Shown here: piece after piece, positions 15,834-23,195 of the stretch
Numbering within the stretch: the stretch's first letter is position 1
Layout of the letters: every line of letters begins with the position of its first letter
DNA from: JBBSTY01 sp038235385
GTDB taxonomy: Bacteria; Actinomycetota; Acidimicrobiia; Acidimicrobiales; Acidimicrobilacustridaceae
DNA length: 42,153 nucleotides
Direction of reading: 5' to 3'
Assembly: GCA_038235385.1 (NCBI GenBank)
Contig: JBBSTY010000015.1
Coordinates: 1 to 42,153, forward strand
The notes under the pieces: model-generated
Seen by the model: the letters and a program-made list of their open reading frames with translations, nothing else
Database searches by the model: none
What the model was told of the DNA's origin: nothing
Translations under genes and position numbers: made by a program

Positions 15834-16307
15834 GTGCAAGGTGACCCGGACGTGATCGAGTTCCTCAACGAGGCACTCACGGCCGAACTGACCGCGATCA
15901 ACCAGTACTTCATCCACGCGAAGATGTGTGAGAACTGGGGGTTCGAGCGGTTGGCCGCCAAGGTGCGCGAGGAGTCCATCGACGAGATGAAGGATGCGGA
16001 GGCCATCATCGACCGCATCTTGTTCCTCGGGGGCGTCCCCAACCTCCAACGCCTCGGCCACGTCACCGTCGGCGAGACGGTCGCCGAGCAGTTCGAGCTC
16101 GACCTCGCCGTCGAGCATGCGGCGGTCGAACGCTACAACCGCGGCATCGAGCTCGCCGTGGCCAAGCACGACAACGGGACCCGTGAGCTGTTGGAGGAGC
16201 GCCTCGTCGGCGAGGAGGACCACGCCGACTGGCTCGAGACCCAGATCGAGCTCGTCGGGCAGGTCGGCCTCGAGCAGTACCTCGCGACGCAGATCCACGA
16301 CTCGTGA
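15834..16307 (+). CDS. bfr: Bacterioferritin, altered ferroxidase ligand
   Basis: 157 residues, full length. The iron-storage 24-mer fold is clear: NEALTAELTAINQYFIHAKM, then ESIDEMKDAEAIIDRILFLG, then EEDHADWLETQIELVGQ. The haem methionine is kept (DEM). Of the six ferroxidase ligands known from E. coli (E18, E51, H54, E94, E127, H130), five have counterparts; the equivalent of H54 is aspartate (EMKD where EMKH is usual). The start is GTG 15834, four bases after AGGAGG. The last four bases overlap the start of the cupin gene. It stores iron with the adjacent Bfd as release partner. Confidence 0.93.
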   Translation: MQGDPDVIEFLNEALTAELTAINQYFIHAKMCENWGFERLAAKVREESIDEMKDAEAIIDRILFLGGVPNLQRLGHVTVGETVAEQFELDLAVEHAAVERYNRGIELAVAKHDNGTRELLEERLVGEEDHADWLETQIELVGQVGLEQYLATQIHDS

Positions 16308-16708
16308 CCGGAGCCAACGCATCCGGCAACGGCGAGGTCGGGGCTCGACCCCCCCACACGCTGTTCGACGAACGCCCGTGGGGGACCTTCACCGTGCTCG
16401 ACGAGGGTCCGACCCACAAGGTCAAGCGCATCGAGGTGATGCCGGGACAGCGACTGAGCTACCAGTACCACCAGCAGCGCGCCGAGCACTGGGTGATCGT
16501 GCAGGGCCGAGCGCTCATCACCCTCGACGACGTGGTGCACGAGCGCGGCGCCAACGAGAGCATCCTGATCGGCACGGGTGTGCGCCACCGCATCGAGAAC
16601 CCCGGCCCTGAGCCGATGGCGTTCATCGAGGTGCAGACCGGCACCTACTTCGGCGAGGACGACATCGTCCGCCTCGACGACGACTACGGCCGCGAGGGTG
16701 CCCCGTAG
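16304..16708 (+). CDS. Cupin, mannose-6-phosphate isomerase type II-like
   Basis: 134 residues. A single cupin domain resembling the C-terminal domain of mannose-1-phosphate guanylyltransferase/mannose-6-phosphate isomerase: RPWGTFTVLDEGPTHKVKRI, PGQRLSYQYHQQRAEHW with YH-x-x-RAEHW metal ligands, VVQGRA-type turn (VIVQGRALITLDD), and FIEVQTGTYFGEDDIVRLDD at the end. Free-standing versions may isomerise sugar phosphates, but that is not proven. The start GTG overlaps the bfr stop by four bases, so it is coupled to bfr despite the unrelated apparent role. Confidence 0.85.
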   Translation: MTGANASGNGEVGARPPHTLFDERPWGTFTVLDEGPTHKVKRIEVMPGQRLSYQYHQQRAEHWVIVQGRALITLDDVVHERGANESILIGTGVRHRIENPGPEPMAFIEVQTGTYFGEDDIVRLDDDYGREGAP

Positions 16709-16736
16709 GGCTCCGACAGCGCCGGCGAGGGACCTC

Positions 16737-17297
16737 TCAGATGAGGAACTTGATCTCGCCCTCGCTGACCTCGATCACGGCGAACACGGCCTCGTGCAGG
16801 CGGGCGTGCAACTCGCGGAACCGCTCGGTGGCCGGGTCGGTCTGAGCGGGATCCACCGGGACGCCGTCGGGGTCGTCGACCCGCGAAGGGTGGTTGGCGC
16901 TGCCCTCGGGAGGGAGGTCCGAGGCATGGCGGTCGAGCTCGGCGAAGGCCGCGTCCCAGTCGGTCGCGGCTGCCTGCAGCTTGAGCCGCATCGACGGAGC
17001 CTGCACCAGGGCCCGATCGAGATCCTGCACGATGGTGATGACCACATCGGTCGTGGTCATCACCCCCGGGGTCGCCAGCAGGTGCAACGCCTGGAGCTTG
17101 CGCATCGCCAGCGCCGCGATCATCACCGGATCCCCCAGCTCCTCGACGGCCGAATCGATCTCGGCCAGGTCGAGTGCCACGGCTACCGGAACGCCGAACC
17201 ACCGGCGCAGGGTCAAGAAGAGCTCGGTGGTGACGTCGTGCAAGGCGAGCAGGGCGTCCGGTTTGGAAACTGCGGGAGGCTCCTCGTCGTCGTCCAC
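16737..17297 (-). CDS. Hypothetical protein
   Basis: 186 residues with no signal peptide or membrane segment. It is mainly helical: long amphipathic stretches (ALHDVTTELFLTLRRWFGV, IAALAMRKLQALHLLATPGV, VITIVQDLDRALVQAPSMRL) around a proline/aspartate-rich loop, then a last helix and the tail EVSEGEIKFLI. I do not recognise the family. The GTG start has no ribosome site but TACGCT (17304-17309) lies exactly six bases before it, suggesting a leaderless transcript of its own. It converges with the cupin gene, 28 bases apart. Confidence 0.7.
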   Translation of the reverse strand: MDDDEEPPAVSKPDALLALHDVTTELFLTLRRWFGVPVAVALDLAEIDSAVEELGDPVMIAALAMRKLQALHLLATPGVMTTTDVVITIVQDLDRALVQAPSMRLKLQAAATDWDAAFAELDRHASDLPPEGSANHPSRVDDPDGVPVDPAQTDPATERFRELHARLHEAVFAVIEVSEGEIKFLI

Positions 17298-17303
17298 CTC
17301 GGC

Positions 17304-17309
17304 AGCGTA
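17304..17309 (-). promoter_or_regulatory. -10-like element of a leaderless promoter
   Basis: TACGCT on the minus strand, six bases before the GTG at 17297. Confidence 0.45.
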
Positions 17310-17356
17310 GGCCCGTCAGCTCGGCGCCGTCGCTGCGAACGGAACACCACGATCGA

Positions 17357-17473
17357 GCCGAACATGCGTGCCGGCGCCGCCGCCGCCCGTGCCGCGGTGC
17401 GACGCCAGAACGCACGCCTCGCCGAACATGCGTGCCACGCCGGCGGCGGGCAACGCGCAGCTACGCATGTTCG
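17357..17473. repeat. Three-copy CGAACATGCGT repeat, two direct and one inverted
   Basis: GCCGAACATGCGTGCC occurs perfectly at 17357-17372 and 17421-17436 (64 bases apart), and ACGCATGTTCG (17463-17473) is the exact complement of its first core. Copies 2 and 3 can form an 11-bp stem with a 29-base loop starting ten bases after the stop of the membrane-partner gene, so it may end that transcript; copy 1 could pair with copy 3 instead. Confidence 0.7.
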
Positions 17474-17482
17474 ATCGGTGGG

Positions 17483-18448
17483 TCAGCGCGAGGGCTGGGT
17501 GGTGCCGGGGAAGGAGCCGATGCCGCCGCCGAGGCCGAGCTCGTCGAGCCCGATGCCGTTGGGCGGAAGGCGATCGGTGAGATCGGACGGGATGGCGAGG
17601 CCCTCGGGCATCGAGGCGGTGAGCTCGCCGTCGATCGAGATCGACACCAGACCATCAGCGGAGATGTCGATGCGCACGGTGAGGGTGCCACCGGACTCGT
17701 CGGTGGTGACCATGGTCAACCCGCCGCCGGATCCCGACGTGAACAGCCCCACCAGGCACGAGCGCATCTCCGGGGTGATCGCCTGCGGGCCGGTGGCCTC
17801 GCTCACGGTCAGCGTGCCGCAGTCGACCGGCGCAAGGTCGGACCCGGGGTCGACCAGACCGCCGCCGAAGCCGATGGTCGGGAGCTGCACCGACAGCGAG
17901 CCGGTGACCGCCACCGACACCGACGTGCGCGAGGCGGTGGTGACCGTCTGGGTCAGCGAGCCCCCGTCGGCGCCGTCGACGACCACCACGATGCGGGCAT
18001 CCGCACCGGCGTTGAACGCGGCGACGAAGCAGTCGAGCGGGCCCTTCTCCGGGTCGATCCGTTCCGGGCCGATCTGCACCGATCCGCAGTCGACCGCGTC
18101 GCCGGGCGCCACGACGGCGGGCTCGGGCGCCACCGGTTCGGGCTGCGGCTCGGGCTCTGGTGCGACGGTGCCGTCCTGCTGGTCGGTGGTCTGTGCCGCC
18201 GTGGCGAGCGTGGTGTCGGGTGTCGAACGGGGCGCGAGCATCGCCGCCCCCACGAGCACGAGCACCACGACCGGCACCGCGAAGGTGGCGATGCGCATGC
18301 GGCGACGGCGCAGACGGCGGTCGACTCCGGCGCGCAGATCGGCCGAAGCCGGAGGCTGGCGCCGCGCCTCGGCGTCGAGGAGGGCCCGCAACGCGGGCTC
18401 GTCGCCCGAGGCCGAGCTCGGATCCGTCGGCGGGAAGGGGGTGTTCAT
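17483..18448 (-). CDS. Membrane-anchored partner of ECF sigma factor, with duplicated outer domain
   Basis: 321 residues. A cytoplasmic N-terminus of about 50 residues (ALRALLDAEARRQPP, then RRLRRRRMR) is followed by one membrane segment, ATFAVPVVVLVLVGAAML, a Pro/Glu linker and an outer region. Its position directly after a sigma gene, with ATGA overlap, makes it the likely anti-sigma factor, though no zinc HxxxCxxC motif is seen. The outer region holds two copies of one unit: AVDCGSVQIGPERIDPEKG...CFVAAF and PVDCGTLTVS...ITPEMRSCLVGLF, each then a T/S-rich beta stretch (SRTSVSVAVTGSL; GTLTVRIDISADG). The conserved D-C-G and C suggest one disulphide per unit. The signal sensed outside the cell is unknown. 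Confidence 0.75.
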   Translation of the reverse strand: MNTPFPPTDPSSASGDEPALRALLDAEARRQPPASADLRAGVDRRLRRRRMRIATFAVPVVVLVLVGAAMLAPRSTPDTTLATAAQTTDQQDGTVAPEPEPQPEPVAPEPAVVAPGDAVDCGSVQIGPERIDPEKGPLDCFVAAFNAGADARIVVVVDGADGGSLTQTVTTASRTSVSVAVTGSLSVQLPTIGFGGGLVDPGSDLAPVDCGTLTVSEATGPQAITPEMRSCLVGLFTSGSGGGLTMVTTDESGGTLTVRIDISADGLVSISIDGELTASMPEGLAIPSDLTDRLPPNGIGLDELGLGGGIGSFPGTTQPSR

Positions 18449-19020
18449 CGTGGGACGACCTCGGGTGTTGCGGACGGCGTCGTGCCGACCGAGCGGTGAC
18501 CCTGCGGGTCCGGCGACGTGACGTCGCCGGCCATCGGGTTCAAGGGGTTGAGGGGACCGAGATGCACGCGGAGCTTGGCCAACGCGGTGTGGAGGGTGGC
18601 CTTGGCCGTTCCCTCCGAGCACCCCATCGCCCTGGCGACCTCCGACACCTGGAGATCGCCCAGGTAGCGGAGCACCACCGCGACCCGCTGACGGGGTGCC
18701 AGCACGTCGAGGGCCTCCCGGACCGAGACCTTCACGGCCGTGGCGCCCGCCGGATCCACCGTGGGTCCGAGCAGCTCGGGAACCGGCGCCGCACGGTCGC
18801 GGCGCAGATCCCGACGGGCGCCGTTCAACGCCACCACGTACACCCAGGCCACGGGACGATCCATCATCGCCACGCGCTTCCACTGCCGGTAGGCCTTGGC
18901 GAAGGCGTCCTGGGCGGCATCTTCGGCACGGGGCCGATCCGCCAACGCCAACGTCAGCGCCCGCACCACCGCCTGGTGGTGCTCGGCGAAGAACGCCTCG
19001 AAGTCCGGGTTCACGGTCAT
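18445..19020 (-). CDS. ECF-type RNA polymerase sigma factor (SigE-like family)
   Basis: 191 residues. Sigma region 2: FEAFFAEHHQAVVRALTLAL and RAEDAAQDAFAKAYRQWKRV, then WVYVVALNGARRDLRR. Sigma region 4: LDVLAPRQRVAVVLRYLGDL and VSEVARAMGCSEGTAKATLH, then ALAKLRVHL. A C-terminal tail of about 35 residues is low in structure. It redirects RNA polymerase in response to a signal, most likely held by the membrane protein that follows and overlaps it. GGAGGG lies six bases before the ATG at 19020. No convincing autoregulated ECF promoter (GGAAC/CGTC) is visible in the 68 bases upstream. Confidence 0.93.
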   Translation of the reverse strand: MTVNPDFEAFFAEHHQAVVRALTLALADRPRAEDAAQDAFAKAYRQWKRVAMMDRPVAWVYVVALNGARRDLRRDRAAPVPELLGPTVDPAGATAVKVSVREALDVLAPRQRVAVVLRYLGDLQVSEVARAMGCSEGTAKATLHTALAKLRVHLGPLNPLNPMAGDVTSPDPQGHRSVGTTPSATPEVVPR

Positions 19021-19088
19021 CTCAACCCTCCAAGGGTCCGAGGCGTCCGAAACGTTTACTCCGATCTCGGATCTTCACCTCGCCGCCG

Positions 19089-19997
19089 TCACCCGTCGGG
19101 CCAGCGGTACGCGGTCGGGCGCCGGTTGGCGACGCTCGGGAGCATCCCGCGGATGCGGTGCTGGTCGGCGAGATCGAGGTCGGCCAGGACCACGGTGTCG
19201 TCCGTGCCGTCGGCCGAGGCGAGGATCGTGCCCCAGGGGTCGACGATCATCGAGTGGCCGTGCCAGTGCAGGCGCTCGTTGCTCGACCCCCGCTGACCGG
19301 CGGCCACCACGAAGACCTGGTCCTCGATGGCCCGGGCCCGCAACAGGATCTCCCAGTGGGGTGGGCCGGTGGTGGCGGTGAACGCCGCCGGCACCGAGAC
19401 CACGTCGGCCCCACGCAGGGCCAGGATCCGATAGAGCTCGGGGAAGCGGAGGTCGTAGCAGATGCTCAGGCCCAGACCGATCGACCCGGACGGCGACGAC
19501 GGGGTCGGGGCCAGCGGCGAGTCGCTCGTCGCCGGCACCGAGGGGTCGTGCGCGTCGACGTCGATGCGTGTGACGACGACCTCGTCCCCCGGCTCGATCA
19601 CCTCCGACTCGCGGTAGGCCGCTCCGGGCACCTCGACATCGAACAGGTGGATCTTGCGGTACGTCGCCAACCGGTGCCCATCGGGGCCGTAGACGCAGCA
19701 CGTGTTGTGGTTGCGCCCCGACGGCGAGCCGTCCGACCGGGGTGCCTCGATGAACGTGCCGGCGACCAACGTGATCCCGTGCTCGGATGCCTGCGCCGAC
19801 GCCCATCGGGACGTGACCCCGTCGATCGGCTCCGCGCCCGCACGCAGCACCGCGCCCGAGCCGGACACGTTGAACATCTCCGGCAGCACGACGAGGTCCG
19901 CGCCGCGGTTGGCCGCCCGGGCCACGAGCCCGGTCGCCACCTCGAGGTTGGCGTCCCGGTCGGCGCCCGAGCACATCTGCACCGCGGCAGCTCGCAT
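19089..19997 (-). CDS. Carbon-nitrogen hydrolase (nitrilase family, Nit/omega-amidase-like)
   Basis: 302 residues. The catalytic triad is present: E in LVVLPEMFNV (about 40), K in TYRKIHLFDV (about 115) and C in LSICYDLRFPELYRIL (about 185). RKIHLFDVEVPG and ICYDLRFPELYR are typical of the Nit branch whose members deaminate glutathione by-products or omega-amides, so a small-molecule amide is the likely substrate. An insertion of about 20 residues rich in D, S, P and T before the Cys is unusual. TACGGT lies seven bases before the ATG, so the transcript may be leaderless. It follows the methyltransferase gene by 42 bases. Confidence 0.9.
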   Translation of the reverse strand: MRAAAVQMCSGADRDANLEVATGLVARAANRGADLVVLPEMFNVSGSGAVLRAGAEPIDGVTSRWASAQASEHGITLVAGTFIEAPRSDGSPSGRNHNTCCVYGPDGHRLATYRKIHLFDVEVPGAAYRESEVIEPGDEVVVTRIDVDAHDPSVPATSDSPLAPTPSSPSGSIGLGLSICYDLRFPELYRILALRGADVVSVPAAFTATTGPPHWEILLRARAIEDQVFVVAAGQRGSSNERLHWHGHSMIVDPWGTILASADGTDDTVVLADLDLADQHRIRGMLPSVANRRPTAYRWPDG

Positions 19998-20039
19998 GGT
20001 CGCGACCGTACCGCCGTCAGCGCTCCCCCGAACGGCCGA

Positions 20040-21128
20040 TCAGCTCGCCGCCCGCTCCAACAGGATCAACCGCGGGTGGTGGCCCTTCTGGAAGACCCGG
20101 ATCTCGGTGATCGGTCGCCAGGCCGACTGCCTGTCCAGCACGCGTCCGATGAGACGGACCTCGTGGGTGAGCACGACGAACCGGGCACCCGACACGGCCA
20201 CCCGTGCCGCCTCGGCGAGCACGGAGGGGTAGAGCGTGGCGTTGTCGGCGTGCGAGCCGAGCAGCGTGCCCCACGGCAGATCGGCGACGAGCACGTCGAA
20301 TCGGGGCCGGTGCACGTCGCCGAGCGCCGTCGCATCGGCTTCCCACAGGTCGACCCGGCCCTTGTAGCGAGCGGCCCGCAGGTTCGCGTTGGTGGCCTCC
20401 ACGGCCATCGGGCTGTGGTCGACACCCACCATCTCGAGCGGCGCGCCCAGGGCCAGACGCTCGACGAGCAACGTCCCCGAGCCACACATGAGGTTGAGGT
20501 AGCGGTCGTCACGCGTCGGGCGTGTGGTGGCGACCATGGCCGCCGCGATGGTCGCGTTCACCGCGCCGGGGTAGTCGGCGACCCGCCACCGTCGGGTGGC
20601 CGACGGTCGGGGCGTGAGACGTACGAGGACGTCCCACCCGCGCCCGATCACCCTCGATCGCCGGACGCGCACGAGGAGGTCGCCGTCGTCGGGATCGGAA
20701 ACGAGGCCGGCGGCGCGAGCCACCTCGTCGGCGAAGCGCCGCAGGTCGACCGAGTCGGAACCGGCGGCGCTGATCCGGACGCCGCTGAAGCTCCCCTTGG
20801 GGTTGGCCCGCTGGATCGACCCGACCAGGTCGGCGATCCGACGGAGGTGCTCGGGGCTGAGCAGGGTCCGGGGCCGGGAGACCTCGAACGAGAGGACGAC
20901 GTGGGCGGCGACCGACGTCCGCAGACCCACGAGCGCTGACCGGCTCGACCGAGGTGAGCGGACCCGCACGGCGGTGTCGTCATGGTCCACCACCTCGATG
21001 GGGGGCCCGGTCGTGGTGGCGAGTGCGGCGACCTCGTCGAGCACGAACGGCACGAGCCCCTCGAGCACCTCGAGCTCGACGATCTCGGTGATCTCGGATG
21101 CGGGTTCGTCCGGCTCGGGGAGGGCCAC
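20040..21128 (-). CDS. THUMP-type RNA methyltransferase
   Basis: 362 residues. The N-terminal 150 residues have a THUMP-like layout (VELEVLEGLVPFVLDEVAAL, later SFSGVRISA and GDLLVRVRRSR). The C-terminal Rossmann domain has the SAM motif YLNLMCGSGTLLVERLALG, the acidic strand end MVGVDHSP and the catalytic ADLPWG (an N/D-P-P-Y equivalent) as in tRNA (guanine-N2) methyltransferases of the Trm14/TrmN group. It probably methylates a tRNA or rRNA guanine; the target is not visible. The start is GTG 21128, five bases after the stop of the sigma-fusion gene, so both may be cotranscribed. Confidence 0.85.
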   Translation of the reverse strand: MALPEPDEPASEITEIVELEVLEGLVPFVLDEVAALATTTGPPIEVVDHDDTAVRVRSPRSSRSALVGLRTSVAAHVVLSFEVSRPRTLLSPEHLRRIADLVGSIQRANPKGSFSGVRISAAGSDSVDLRRFADEVARAAGLVSDPDDGDLLVRVRRSRVIGRGWDVLVRLTPRPSATRRWRVADYPGAVNATIAAAMVATTRPTRDDRYLNLMCGSGTLLVERLALGAPLEMVGVDHSPMAVEATNANLRAARYKGRVDLWEADATALGDVHRPRFDVLVADLPWGTLLGSHADNATLYPSVLAEAARVAVSGARFVVLTHEVRLIGRVLDRQSAWRPITEIRVFQKGHHPRLILLERAAS

Positions 21129-21133
21129 CGGGC

Positions 21134-22876
21134 TCAGCGGATCGGCGCCGCGTCGACGGTCAGCTCGCGGACGTCGGTGTGGACCACGGTGCCCGATCCG
21201 TCCTTCACAGTGATCGTGTAGGCGTAGGTGCCGGCGGCGACCGAACAGCGGGGGGCCGAACCGAGGTTCTGGACGACACCGGGGCAGAGGGTCCGGCTGC
21301 CGGTGGCGGTGCGCTCCGGGAACGGCGGCGCGATGGTGTCGGGGCCGGTCACCTCCACGGTGTACCCGGCCGACGGGGTCACCGACCAGCTGAGGACGGG
21401 TGGCTGCGCCGTGCGCACCCGGGAACCCGACATCATCCAGCCCTCGGTGGTCTGGACGGCGTTCGTGATGGTGAGCTCCACCTCGGATGCGAACACCGTG
21501 GTGGTGGGCGGTCGAGTGGTGGTGGGCACGGGGGTCGTGGGGTCGGTGGACGGCGGCGGCGCGCCCCGAGTGGTCGGCGGCGTCGGGGCCGGGGCGCCGG
21601 GGCCGGAAACCACCTCCTCGGGATCGGCGCCGGTGGTGGAGGGGTCGGGATCGGCGGCGGCCGGCGCCGTCGTGGTGCTCGAGGTCGCCAGCGAGCCGAC
21701 CGCCGGTGCCGGTGCTCCGCTGGCGATGAGGTCGGGGTCGTCGCCCCGCCCTCCCCACCACCAGCCGGCGGCGAGGAGCGCGACGAGGACCGTCGCGGCC
21801 GCCCCCACGACGAGCGCGGCGCGCGATGCGGTGCCCGTCCGACGACGTGATCCTGGTGCAGGGGCTGCCCGTGAGCGGGCGATGGCACCGCCGACCGCCC
21901 CTCCGCTGGTCGAGCCTCCGGGGTGGACGGCCCCACCGGTGGCCGAGCCGATGGACGAGGTGGCCGTGGTGAGGAAGGAGGATCCGCCCATCGGCACGCC
22001 CGACGCGGCCAGCGCCGACGCCGCGGTCTGCTTGAGCGCGATCGGCACCGCGACGAGGGGCACGGCGGCGAACAGGGCCACCGGCTCGAGACCGAAGCGT
22101 TGGCGCTCGTCACACTCGACGCAGCCGGGGACGTGGCGCTCGGCGACGCGGACGGCATCCGCGCTGAACCGGTCGATCCCGAGGTCCGCCAGGCGTTGGG
22201 CGAGCACCTCGCACGCCGGTGACCCGTCCCGCCACAGCACCCGCACCCGGATCGCCGTCTCCAGACGGCGCTTGAGCCGGTGCACGAGCTGGTTCGCCGC
22301 GTTGCGGTTCATCCCCAGGACCTCGCCGACCTCCGCGGGCGAGAGGCCGTGGCGGAGCTGGAGGTCGAGCACCTCGAGGTCGCGCTCGGGGAGCGCCTCG
22401 GCCGCCTCCCAGACGAGCGCCACGACCTCGGCGTCCTCCACCGCGTCCTCGGGCGTGGACGATCGGCCGAGACGCTCCTCGACCCCGAAGCCCGACGGCG
22501 CGCTGGTGGGTGAGGCACCGACCGACTCGATCACTGCGAGGCCCTGGTCGTCGACTGCGTACGAACGTCGCTCGCGCTGCGTGCGGTTGTAGGCGCCGTT
22601 GCGGGCGATGCGCAGCAACCACCCGCCGAACGACTCGGCACGCTCGAGGGTCGCCAGGTTGCGCCACGCGGCGAAGAACGCCTCCTGGGCGACCTCGGCC
22701 GCCACCTCCCGATCGCGCACGACGCGGTCGACCAGGTCGAAGACGCGATCGAACCACGCGTCGTAGAGGTGACCGAACGCCTGCGTGTCGCCGGCGAGGC
22801 ACTGATGCACCCAGTCCGCGTCGCGGCGGCGGAGCGCCGCCTGCTCGACATCGAGCTCGATGACGGGTTCGTCCAT
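21134..22876 (-). CDS. ECF sigma factor fused to zinc anti-sigma motif, membrane segment and outer domain
   Basis: 580 residues. Sigma region 2 lies at about 20-100 (AFGHLYDAWFDRVFDLVDRV, AQEAFFAAWRNLATLE) and region 4 at about 155-210 (LPERDLEVLDLQLRHGLS, AEVGEVLGMNRNAANQLVHR). Next is HVPGCVEC, H248-x3-C252-x2-C255, the zinc anti-sigma signature. A single membrane segment follows at about 350-372 (ALVVGAAATVLVALLAAGWW), then a long T/P/A-rich linker and an outer beta-rich domain of about 100 residues with two cysteines. Sigma and anti-sigma are thus one chain, as in some actinobacterial ECF groups. Release of the sigma part would need proteolysis or a conformational change. The start ATG 22876 has AGAGGA upstream; longer starts lack support. 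Confidence 0.88.
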   Translation of the reverse strand: MDEPVIELDVEQAALRRRDADWVHQCLAGDTQAFGHLYDAWFDRVFDLVDRVVRDREVAAEVAQEAFFAAWRNLATLERAESFGGWLLRIARNGAYNRTQRERRSYAVDDQGLAVIESVGASPTSAPSGFGVEERLGRSSTPEDAVEDAEVVALVWEAAEALPERDLEVLDLQLRHGLSPAEVGEVLGMNRNAANQLVHRLKRRLETAIRVRVLWRDGSPACEVLAQRLADLGIDRFSADAVRVAERHVPGCVECDERQRFGLEPVALFAAVPLVAVPIALKQTAASALAASGVPMGGSSFLTTATSSIGSATGGAVHPGGSTSGGAVGGAIARSRAAPAPGSRRRTGTASRAALVVGAAATVLVALLAAGWWWGGRGDDPDLIASGAPAPAVGSLATSSTTTAPAAADPDPSTTGADPEEVVSGPGAPAPTPPTTRGAPPPSTDPTTPVPTTTRPPTTTVFASEVELTITNAVQTTEGWMMSGSRVRTAQPPVLSWSVTPSAGYTVEVTGPDTIAPPFPERTATGSRTLCPGVVQNLGSAPRCSVAAGTYAYTITVKDGSGTVVHTDVRELTVDAAPIR

Positions 22877-23195
22877 CGGCGTCCTCTTCGTGGGTTCCAC
22901 CCTGGGCGGGCGCGGATGGTGGTGGCCCACCGCACGGTGGGTCGTTCGCTCGCCGTCCCCCGGACGGTCTCGACGCTCATTGTCGCCCATCTCCACGGCC
23001 CGAGTCGCACACCGTCGGGAGAATCCCGTCGGACCGGTCCATCCGGTTGCGGCTGCGGACGACCTGACCGCCGAACGGCTCGGCGCTTACGGGCGACGTC
23101 GCCCCGGCAAGCGAACGAGAACACGTTTCAATTACGCTGCCGGCGATCCGCAGCGCACCGCCACCGGGCGGAGTCGGCCAACCAGGAGCACCACC
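22877..23195. other. 319-base divergent intergenic region
   Basis: No gene seen. Near the sigma-fusion gene there is a small hairpin CCCACC-GCAC-GGTGGG (22926-22941). Near the dehydrogenase gene, GAGAACACGTTTCA (23117-23130) fits the TetR/KstR-type pattern TNNAACNNGTTNNA except at its first base, and lies directly before a -10-like TACGCT (23133-23138). The leader from there to the GTG at 23196 is about 50 bases. Confidence 0.5.
23117..23138 (+). promoter_or_regulatory. Operator-like AAC-N2-GTT box and -10 element
   Basis: AACACGTT within GAGAACACGTTTCA, followed by TACGCT two bases later. The pattern resembles the box of KstR-type TetR repressors that control lipid and sterol catabolism; with a dehydrogenase downstream this is plausible but not proven. 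Confidence 0.35.

Noticed and set aside
17357..17473. LexA/SOS box reading of CGAACATGCGT
   Set aside because: The actinobacterial box needs CGAAC-N4-GTTCG; here the second half is GTGCC in both direct copies.
17341..17480. CRISPR array
   Set aside because: Only two direct copies of a 16-base unit plus one partial inverted copy, with spacers unlike CRISPR in length and no cas genes.
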